Shown: one piece after another, positions 5,686 through 11,020 of the stretch
How positions within the stretch are numbered: the first letter of the stretch is position 1
Layout of the letters: each line of letters opens with the position of its first letter
Source: Gammaproteobacteria bacterium
GTDB taxonomy: Bacteria > Pseudomonadota > Gammaproteobacteria > Eutrophobiales > Eutrophobiaceae
Length of the DNA: 11,020 nt
NCBI GenBank assembly: GCA_004356415.1
Contig: SMWN01000104.1
Location: 1 to 11,020 of the forward strand
Direction: 5' to 3'
Notes under the pieces: model-generated
Databases searched by the model: none
What the model was told of the DNA's origin: nothing
The model's input: the letters and a program-made list of their open reading frames with translations, nothing else
Translations under genes and position numbers: made by a program

Positions 5686-6279
5686 ATGATTAGTATCTTT
5701 CAAGCAGGTGGACCAGTGATGTACCCACTGCTGTTCTGCTCGGTCATTACTCTGGCGATTATTATTGATAGGATAATATTCTGGTTCAAACTTCGGAATG
5801 GCAGGCGGCTAGAACTAATTGCCAAGCTTTGTCGCAGTAGTCAGCCCGGGTGCAACCCGGGCGAACTCAATGAGATAAAGCAGGATCTCATAGGCAAGGT
5901 CCTGCTGGTTGGTATCGAAAATGATCGAAGTATGGCCGGGTGGGAAATGAAGTTGGCCGCAAAGCTTGGGCTTGATCAAATGATTCAGTATCAGGGTACG
6001 CTGAAGATCATGGTCTCACTGACGCCTTTACTTGGTATTTTCGGTACTGTTTTGGGGATTATCGATTCATTTAGCCTGCTCGGTGATCATTCATTGGTTG
6101 ATCCGATTGCTGCCAGTGGTGGTCTTGCTGAGGCACTAATTACAACGGCCTTCGGCCTTGCTATCGCAATGTTAAGTCTTATCGCTTTTGCCATTTTTCA
6201 ATCGCTTACCGAGAAACTCCATTACGAGATGGAAATTCGTTGTACTGAGCTTGAACGAACTATGAAAATTGGTGGTTAG
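5686..6279 (+). CDS. exbB: ExbB, proton-channel subunit of the TonB energising complex
   Basis: The 197-residue protein belongs to the MotA/TolQ/ExbB family, inner-membrane channel subunits that use the proton gradient to drive TonB. Three membrane helices are visible: about 12-34, 104-128 and 146-171. The family cores are present as LTPLLGIFGTVLGIIDSF (112-129) and GGLAEALITTAFGLAIAM (145-162), including the conserved Thr residues lining the channel. There is no N-terminal periplasmic domain, so it is the short form. The cytoplasmic loop at about 52-58 (SQPGCNP) is encoded by a perfect 19-base palindrome (5844-5862). The gene follows the receptor by 123 bases and precedes exbD by 37. It works with ExbD and TonB to power the receptor next door. 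Confidence 0.94.
   Translation: MISIFQAGGPVMYPLLFCSVITLAIIIDRIIFWFKLRNGRRLELIAKLCRSSQPGCNPGELNEIKQDLIGKVLLVGIENDRSMAGWEMKLAAKLGLDQMIQYQGTLKIMVSLTPLLGIFGTVLGIIDSFSLLGDHSLVDPIAASGGLAEALITTAFGLAIAMLSLIAFAIFQSLTEKLHYEMEIRCTELERTMKIGG
5844..5862 (+). repeat. Perfect 19-base inverted repeat inside exbB
   Basis: GCCCGGGT, a 3-base loop GCA, then ACCCGGGC: eight perfect base pairs, seven of them G-C. It stands out from its AT-leaning surroundings and resembles the CCCGGG-based REP-like palindromes found between genes in some proteobacteria. It lies in the poorly conserved cytoplasmic linker of ExbB and keeps the frame. It could be a stable mRNA hairpin or the trace of a repeat element. Confidence 0.7.
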
Positions 6280-6316
6280 CAGACATAAAATTGAACTTCT
6301 TATGTGAATATTATCC

Positions 6317-6748
6317 ATGAAACTTCAACATCCTTTTACCGGTGCGAAGACACCCCATGTTGAGATACTGCCACTTATCGATGTTGTGTTTCTGGTATTG
6401 ATAGCCTTTATCTATACCTCCATGTTCTTGACACAGAACACAGGATTGCCTGTTAACCTGCCCGAATCGAGTGAAGCTAAAACAGAGACATCAAAAGTCC
6501 TCACACTCACCATTACCCGGGGAGGTGATCTCTATTTAGATGAGCAACAGGTGCAATTCACCGACCTGCATACGATCCTCTCTGAGGCAAAAGCCGCCCG
6601 GCCGGATGTAAGCTTATATGTCAAGGCGGACCGTGACGCACACGTCAATTCACTGGTCAAGGTAATGGACATTGCCCACAAGACAGGTATGCACGGCCTT
6701 ACCATCGCCACAGACAAGATAATCACCATTACGCAGAAAACTAAATGA
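6317..6748 (+). CDS. exbD: ExbD, biopolymer transport subunit
   Basis: ExbD dimerises inside the ExbB pore and carries the proton-binding aspartate of the motor. This copy has 143 residues. A short cytoplasmic start is followed by one membrane helix at about 18-40 (ILPLIDVVFLVLIAFIYTSM), with Asp22 in the position of the essential Asp25 of E. coli ExbD. The periplasmic domain from about 45 to the end shows the usual pattern VLTLTITRGGDLYLDEQQV, then VSLYVKADRDAHVNSLVKVMDIAHKTGM. The stop codon overlaps the ATG of tonB (ATGA), so the two are translationally coupled. The region before the ATG lacks a clear Shine-Dalgarno sequence. Confidence 0.94.
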   Translation: MKLQHPFTGAKTPHVEILPLIDVVFLVLIAFIYTSMFLTQNTGLPVNLPESSEAKTETSKVLTLTITRGGDLYLDEQQVQFTDLHTILSEAKAARPDVSLYVKADRDAHVNSLVKVMDIAHKTGMHGLTIATDKIITITQKTK

Positions 6749-7881
6749 TTGATTACCTACAGTCCGTCCTGGCCCTGACATTATCGATATTGATTCATAC
6801 CGGTATAGCCTATTTCGGGGATAGTCAAATGGGACAATCAGGGGCCGGGGAAAGTGGACCACTTTGGGTCACCGTAGCAAGCTTATCGCAGCCGGCTGCT
6901 GCTACATCCGGTGAAGACTCTTCGCTTGCTGGAGTTAAAGCCGTTGAGTCGATTTTATATACAGAGGCACAACCACCCATAGAAAATAGTGAACCACCTG
7001 AACCCACCGAAGCAGAATCGTCAAAAGTTGATCATCTACAGGTTGAACAGACAGCAACAGATAAAGCCACGGAGGAATTAGACACCCAAATCAAAAAAGT
7101 TGAAAAACCAATCGAACCTGAACCAACTTTGGAGGAACCAAAGCCACAGGCACCTATAGAGACAAAGACACCTCCAGTAAATGAGAATAATAAAGAGGTA
7201 ATGCGACTGTTGACAGGAACGCAATTTAAGGAGAAACCAGAAACGTCAACGATGTATATAGATAATACTAAGTTATCTGGCTCAAAATCATCTGTTTCTA
7301 AAACTGAGCCGACTCAAGCCAGTGATGCAGAATCTACGCCCCGCGAGTACAGGCTGCACTTAAGGAAACCCGACAACCCCATCCATCAAATTGACGATCT
7401 AACAACGGCAATGAATACCCCTAATGCTGATGAATCATCATATTCTGTAACAACGGACACAGCGAATATGAGTAAATCAACAGATCAGTCTGGGGAAAAA
7501 GATTCCGGGGTTGGCACAGGAAGTAACCCATTTTTTTCTGATCTACACACCTTCGACTTGGCCAAGAAGAAAAAGATCACTGTACCGGTGAAAACAGAAA
7601 CTATCGCTATTCCACTCTATCACCTCATTCCCAAGCCACCCTATCCTAGCCGATCACGCGACCTCGGTGAAGAAGGGACAGTCATCATTGTTATACTGGT
7701 CGGCACTGATGGTAAGGTCAAGGAAGCCGAACTCTCGCAATCATCCGGTTATTCCCTGCTGGACGGAAGCGCACTGGCTACGATTAAGGAGAAGTGGCAG
7801 TTCAAACCGGGGACCCGCAACGGTAAACCCATTGAAAGCCGGGTACAGGTCCCGATAAAATTCAGTATTAGCGACCTTTAG
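6745..7881 (+). CDS. tonB: TonB, energy-transducing periplasmic protein
   Basis: TonB spans the periplasm and couples the ExbB/ExbD motor to the receptor's TonB box. At 378 residues it is longer than E. coli TonB (239). A single N-terminal helix (about 5-24) carries Ser14-x3-His18, the SxxxH motif needed for contact with ExbB. Next comes a Pro/Glu-rich and Lys-rich spacer at about 75-150, then a long Ser/Thr-rich stretch to about 265 that looks disordered. The C-terminal domain at 289-378 is typical, with LIPKPPYPSRSRDLGEEGTV, QSSGYSLLDGSALATI and WQFKPGTRNGKPIESRV. It overlaps exbD by four bases. Together with the receptor it makes a complete dedicated uptake system, suggesting that this TonB serves the local receptor. 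It converges with cooC, 60 bases away. Confidence 0.94.
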   Translation: MIDYLQSVLALTLSILIHTGIAYFGDSQMGQSGAGESGPLWVTVASLSQPAAATSGEDSSLAGVKAVESILYTEAQPPIENSEPPEPTEAESSKVDHLQVEQTATDKATEELDTQIKKVEKPIEPEPTLEEPKPQAPIETKTPPVNENNKEVMRLLTGTQFKEKPETSTMYIDNTKLSGSKSSVSKTEPTQASDAESTPREYRLHLRKPDNPIHQIDDLTTAMNTPNADESSYSVTTDTANMSKSTDQSGEKDSGVGTGSNPFFSDLHTFDLAKKKKITVPVKTETIAIPLYHLIPKPPYPSRSRDLGEEGTVIIVILVGTDGKVKEAELSQSSGYSLLDGSALATIKEKWQFKPGTRNGKPIESRVQVPIKFSISDL

Positions 7882-7941
7882 AACTCACGATAATTACGCG
7901 GCACCAGTGTTAGCATTTAGAGTTTTGGGATATTTATTACC

Positions 7942-8808
7942 TTAGCTTTCCTGTAAGCCGCTCTTAGGGCCGCATGCAGGGGGCTTGGCTCTTTTACGTG
8001 CAGGCAAGTGTTGAGGTACAGTTTCTTCTGTGACGTCCAGCTTTCTCAACTTTACGGCGATATCCCGAATTGCAGCTACACCAGCACATTCCGGATCAAA
8101 GTCAATCGGTGCTTTGCCTTGGCGTTCAGCCTCCTCAAATCTTTCCTCAGCCGGGACGGTGCCGATAATCGGCATATCATGCTTGTCACAAAATTCCTCG
8201 ATTGCTGCTTGATCAGATTCATTTTTAACCTTATTGGCAATGACGTAGATATGAGGAATTTCCAGTTCTTTGGCCAGGAGATGGGTTCTGGCCGCAGCCT
8301 CAAGTGATCGATAATATGCCTCGGTCACGACCAGCATGATATCGACATTGCGTGCCGTCCCCCGCTTCAGGTGCTCTAGTCCGGCTTCCATATCGGTCAA
8401 TGTAAATTCGTTATAGCCACTCATTTCGGCAATGACAGCGCGTACTGCCAGATGTGAGCTGCACATACAGCCACTTCCGGCACTGCCATCTGCTGGCTTG
8501 CCCATGACGATTAAATCAATGTCGCCGGGTGCCTTTGCAGCATAGGTACTAATTAAATCATCTTCAGTCAGCGTCATGTGAAGTTTACGTTTACCGTCCG
8601 CATCTTCTTTGACCTCCATAATGCTCGGTGGGATGTAGTTAATTTGATCGGCATCTTCTCTGGTAATACCCAGGGTTAATGCCAGGTTGGGGTTAGGATC
8701 GCCATCAACGGCAAGGATCTTTGCACCTTCTTCAGCCAATATCCTGGCCAACACCCCCGTTATGGTTGTTTTACCCGAACCACCTTTACCTACTGTCGCA
8801 ATTTTCAT
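7942..8808 (-). CDS. cooC: CooC-type nickel-insertion ATPase
   Basis: CooC proteins are dimeric MinD-like ATPases that bind Ni(II) between subunits and deliver it to carbon monoxide dehydrogenase. The 288 residues carry the deviant Walker A GKGGSGKTT (7-15) with the extra Lys8, the switch I motif VDGDPNPN (34-41), the nickel-binding Cys114-x-Cys116 (GCMCSSH), and the switch II segment TDMEAGLEHLKRGTARNVD (138-156). It keeps every residue expected of an active CooC. The last 25 or so residues, basic and Pro-rich, extend beyond the usual length. AGGG 9 bases upstream supports the start. It is the last gene of the hypD-hypE operon, and no CODH gene is visible. It may serve a CODH elsewhere or supply nickel for the hydrogenase. 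Family assignment is firm; the client is inferred. Confidence 0.92.
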   Translation of the reverse strand: MKIATVGKGGSGKTTITGVLARILAEEGAKILAVDGDPNPNLALTLGITREDADQINYIPPSIMEVKEDADGKRKLHMTLTEDDLISTYAAKAPGDIDLIVMGKPADGSAGSGCMCSSHLAVRAVIAEMSGYNEFTLTDMEAGLEHLKRGTARNVDIMLVVTEAYYRSLEAAARTHLLAKELEIPHIYVIANKVKNESDQAAIEEFCDKHDMPIIGTVPAEERFEEAERQGKAPIDFDPECAGVAAIRDIAVKLRKLDVTEETVPQHLPARKRAKPPACGPKSGLQES

Positions 8809-8821
8809 CTTGAGTAACCCT

Positions 8822-8835
8822 ACATAAAATTATGT
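8822..8835. promoter_or_regulatory. Short palindrome in the cooC leader
   Basis: ACATAA, two As, then TTATGT: a perfect 6-base dyad in the 42-base gap between the FmdE-like gene and cooC. It ends about 13 bases before the cooC start. It could be an operator or an RNA hairpin, but in AT-rich DNA it may also be chance. Confidence 0.25.
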
Positions 8836-8850
8836 TTCACATTAATATTA

Positions 8851-9417
8851 CTATGCATTAATACATTCTTTCAAACTATCTTTAACTGCATTATTATTAA
8901 CCAGGTAACTTGATGTAATCGGTTCACGCCATATTTTTTTTGCTAATAAGATTTTAAACTCATTAAAATTCTTTTTATCATCTAATCTCTCCTGGTCGGT
9001 ATGCAACCGATCCAGTAACTCATAAAATTCGTTGGGTACAAAATTATCCCGAAGATTTATAACATGTGTATGGATACCATAATCTATTCTCCATTCAAAT
9101 TTCATTGTACTGGTGCATTTTTCTTCATGCTTTATTTCTTCAGTCAACCTGAACCGATTGTGGCTGATACAGTGCGTGACATATTCAATGGCATCGCGTA
9201 CTCCCGGTCCCGGATGGTTGCTTACAATAAACAGATCCTTACGATCCCATAGACTTTCCCTTGAAAATAGACTTGCCGCCAGTTGTAGTGCACGAAAGGC
9301 AACACTTAATCCCCATATCGCATCACCGTTGTGATAGTCCAGTAATCCAGCATAGCTGAGTACCTGAATTTCTCCGTGATCGGCAATCTTGATAGTTTGT
9401 CCATTGATTACCCCCAT
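8851..9417 (-). CDS. Degenerate FmdE-like protein in the hyp operon
   Basis: The 188 residues resemble the FmdE family (formylmethanofuran dehydrogenase subunit E fold) in two places. Residues 24-50 (GLLDYHNGDAIWGLSVAFRALQLA) match the region where the family has FHGHxCPG followed by a helix, and residues 66-92 (SNHPGPGVRDAIEYVTHCISHNRF) match the family's DAIQ, TGC and GN segment. The metal-binding HGHxCPG is lost: only His29 remains, so it is unlikely to bind metal in the standard way. Cys83 survives. The last 80 residues are charged and helical. A GAGAGG ribosome binding site precedes the ATG. It lies 23 bases after hypE and 42 before cooC on the same strand, so a structural or carrier role in metallocentre assembly is plausible. 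The assignment rests on motif pattern only. Confidence 0.6.
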   Translation of the reverse strand: MGVINGQTIKIADHGEIQVLSYAGLLDYHNGDAIWGLSVAFRALQLAASLFSRESLWDRKDLFIVSNHPGPGVRDAIEYVTHCISHNRFRLTEEIKHEEKCTSTMKFEWRIDYGIHTHVINLRDNFVPNEFYELLDRLHTDQERLDDKKNFNEFKILLAKKIWREPITSSYLVNNNAVKDSLKECINA

Positions 9418-9440
9418 TGTGTTTGCCTCTCAAGTACAAC

Positions 9441-10526
9441 TCAACATATACGTGGTAACTGTTCACCTACAAGCATATCCACGATACGTTCACCACCAAA
9501 CAACGTTGACAACACGACGACTCCTTTAGGTGATGATTTTACTTCTCCGATAATAGCAGTATCTTGACCCGCTGGATGCTGTCGCATTGCTGCCAATAAG
9601 GATTCAGCATACTTGCCCGGAACGATAGCGATGAGTTTACCTTCGTTCGCCAGATACAAAGGATCCAACCCCAGGATTTCACACATACCTCTGACCTCTT
9701 CCTGAATCGGTACTGAGGATTCATCAATTACCATACATAAACTACTTGCCTGGGCAAATTCATTTAAAACAGTGGCAATACCACCGCGTGTGGCATCACG
9801 CAGGCAATGAATATCAGGGCATACTTCGATCATTCTTTCAATTAAATCATTAAGTGGTTGGCAATCGCTTTCAATTGAGTTTTCCAGTGCGAACTCGCCG
9901 CGGGCATCGACAATGGCTGCACCATGATCACCAATATAACCATTGCTTATGATCACATCGCCAGCTTGGGCGCGATGCGCACTAATATTGATCTTTGCGG
10001 GGATAATGCCAATGCCGGCGGTATTAATGAATAATTTATCCGCCGCACCGCGTTGCACGACCTTGGTATCGCCCGTCACGATAACGACACCTGCTTTTTC
10101 AGCCGCTGCTTGCATGGCATCAGCAATTGTGCGCAATAATTCAACGGAAAAACCTTCTTCAATAATATAAGCGCAGCTTAAATAAAGGGGTTTTGCGCCA
10201 CAGACAGCTAAATCATTGATGGTGCCATTAACCGCGAGCGTTCCGATATTACCCCCAGGGAAAAATAATGGATCAACGACATAGCTATCTGTCGTAAAGG
10301 CTAAGCGGTTATTTTTATGATCGAAACCATGCATGATCAATCTTGCTTGATCTTCCAGTGGTAATAAATAATCATTACCAAAACTGCTTAAAAATACATC
10401 GTCAATTAAATCCCGCATCGCCTTGCCACCACTTCCATGTGCTAGCGTAATTACATCACCTCTTACTTTTCCGCTACGGCTACGGATGTCTAATTCGTTA
10501 TGTGTTTTATCTGCGGGTGCACTCAT
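9441..10526 (-). CDS. hypE: HypE, hydrogenase cyanide-ligand synthesis protein
   Basis: HypE receives a carbamoyl group from HypF on its C-terminal cysteine and dehydrates it with ATP to a thiocyanate, the source of the cyanide ligands of the [NiFe] site. This 361-residue copy has normal length. It starts with a 25-residue charged lead-in, then the AIRS-type ATP domain with LAHGSGGKAMRDLID, FTTDSYVVDPLFFPGGNIG and VNGTINDLAVCGAKP, then IVTGDTKVV and RDATRGGIATVLNEFAQ. It ends exactly at the required PRIC, so Cys361 is the reactive residue. Its ATG overlaps the hypD stop (ATGA). It acts with HypD and HypC, and the protein appears complete and functional. Confidence 0.97.
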   Translation of the reverse strand: MSAPADKTHNELDIRSRSGKVRGDVITLAHGSGGKAMRDLIDDVFLSSFGNDYLLPLEDQARLIMHGFDHKNNRLAFTTDSYVVDPLFFPGGNIGTLAVNGTINDLAVCGAKPLYLSCAYIIEEGFSVELLRTIADAMQAAAEKAGVVIVTGDTKVVQRGAADKLFINTAGIGIIPAKINISAHRAQAGDVIISNGYIGDHGAAIVDARGEFALENSIESDCQPLNDLIERMIEVCPDIHCLRDATRGGIATVLNEFAQASSLCMVIDESSVPIQEEVRGMCEILGLDPLYLANEGKLIAIVPGKYAESLLAAMRQHPAGQDTAIIGEVKSSPKGVVVLSTLFGGERIVDMLVGEQLPRIC

Positions 10527-11020
10527 GTCGTTCGTTCAATCTTCAACTTTGCCTCTCGTTGCGCAATCAGTTTATCCAGATCAATACGACCATAATTAAA
10601 ATAAGCGGCACAGGCACCTTCCGATGAGACCATTAATGCCCCGAGCGGCGTTTCCGGTTTACAAGCAGTACCAAAGATCTTGCATTCCCAAGGTTTGATT
10701 ACGCCTTTTAATACCTCACCACATTGACAGGACTTTGGATCAGCGATCTTTAAATTTGGCACTGAGAATTTCTTTTCTGCATCGTAATGAGCATACGCCT
10801 CTTTAACCCTGATACCGGAATGATCGATCGAACCGAGTCCACGCCATTCAAAAAACTCGCGTAACTCGAATACCTTATCAATCGCATCTAATGCTTCTTT
10901 ATTACCTTCTTCCGGTACGATACGTTGATATTGATTTTCGACTTCGCAACGCCCTTCTGTTATTTGTTTCAATAACATCCATATGGATTGTAGAATGTCC
11001 AATGGTTCAAAGCCGGCAAC
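10523..11020 (-). CDS. hypD: HypD, Fe(CN)2CO scaffold protein (partial, 5' end outside the window)
   Basis: HypD and HypC form the scaffold on which the Fe(CN)2CO group is built before transfer to the hydrogenase large subunit. Only the C-terminal 165 residues are here, of about 370 in the full protein. The frame is open through the window edge, reading VAGFEPLDILQSI, a family signature. The C-terminal part has CQCGEVLKGVIKPWECKIFG, then TACKPETPLGALMVSSEGACAAYF. These contain the cysteines that hold the [4Fe-4S] cluster and the conserved PxxLGALMVSSEG loop. The TTG at 11002 is not the start; the gene continues beyond 11020. The stop overlaps the hypE ATG. HypA, HypB, HypC and HypF genes are not seen in the window. 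Confidence 0.96.
   Translation of the reverse strand, partial: VAGFEPLDILQSIWMLLKQITEGRCEVENQYQRIVPEEGNKEALDAIDKVFELREFFEWRGLGSIDHSGIRVKEAYAHYDAEKKFSVPNLKIADPKSCQCGEVLKGVIKPWECKIFGTACKPETPLGALMVSSEGACAAYFNYGRIDLDKLIAQREAKLKIERTT

Noticed and set aside
5435..5689. 84-codon frame spanning the receptor end and the gap
   Set aside because: Mostly lies over the receptor's last barrel strands in another frame; composition is shadow-like.
7882..7941. Rho-independent terminator between tonB and cooC
   Set aside because: No GC-rich hairpin followed by a T run is visible on either strand in this convergent gap.
8008..8307. Frames of 60-99 codons opposite and beside cooC
   Set aside because: They overlap well-defined CooC motifs and have no recognisable content.
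1..11020. tRNA, rRNA, CRISPR array or transposase
   Set aside because: None was seen on either strand; repeats are limited to those listed.

Overview
The window reads as part of the chromosome of a Gram-negative, H2-metabolising bacterium. It carries a TonB-dependent outer-membrane receptor with its own ExbB/ExbD/TonB energiser, which requires two membranes, together with [NiFe]-hydrogenase accessory genes. The base composition looks moderate to AT-leaning by eye. I cannot name the taxon; a proteobacterium or a Nitrospirota-like lineage would both fit.

Left part (about 30-2826, + strand) looks like the 3' part of a hydrogenase operon whose structural subunits would lie upstream of the window. 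In order it holds a winged-helix-like protein with a Cys/His-rich tail, a HucE/HhyE-like protein with a degenerate Rieske domain, a HyaD/HupD-family hydrogenase maturation endopeptidase, a Cys-containing protein of unknown function, a possible 52-codon ORF, and a TsaA/TrmO-fold protein. A small two-helix membrane protein with a CxxC motif (2874-3164) faces this operon on the opposite strand.

Middle part: an AT-rich spacer of about 500 bases (3165-3660) separates that membrane gene from a divergent TonB system. The spacer ends in two 29-base direct repeats, each containing the same 15-base near-palindrome, just upstream of a strong ribosome binding site. The system (3661-7881, + strand) is receptor, exbB, exbD, tonB, with exbD and tonB overlapping. 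It is self-contained. Its position between two sets of hydrogenase maturation genes suggests that it imports nickel, or possibly iron or cobalt, into the periplasm; this is an inference from context.

Right part (11020 down to 7942, - strand) is a maturation operon read leftwards: hypD (5' end outside the window), hypE, a degenerate FmdE-like protein, and a CooC-type nickel-insertion ATPase. HypD and HypE build and load the Fe(CN)2CO group. CooC is the ATPase normally used to put nickel into carbon monoxide dehydrogenase, but no CODH gene is visible here.

Taken together the window looks like a nickel and hydrogenase island: H2-enzyme accessory proteins, a putative metal-uptake machine, and metallocentre assembly factors. 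The most unusual items are the altered Rieske ligands, the FmdE-like protein lacking the family's metal motif, the CooC without CODH, the paired palindromic repeats before the receptor, and a perfect 19-base palindrome inside exbB.
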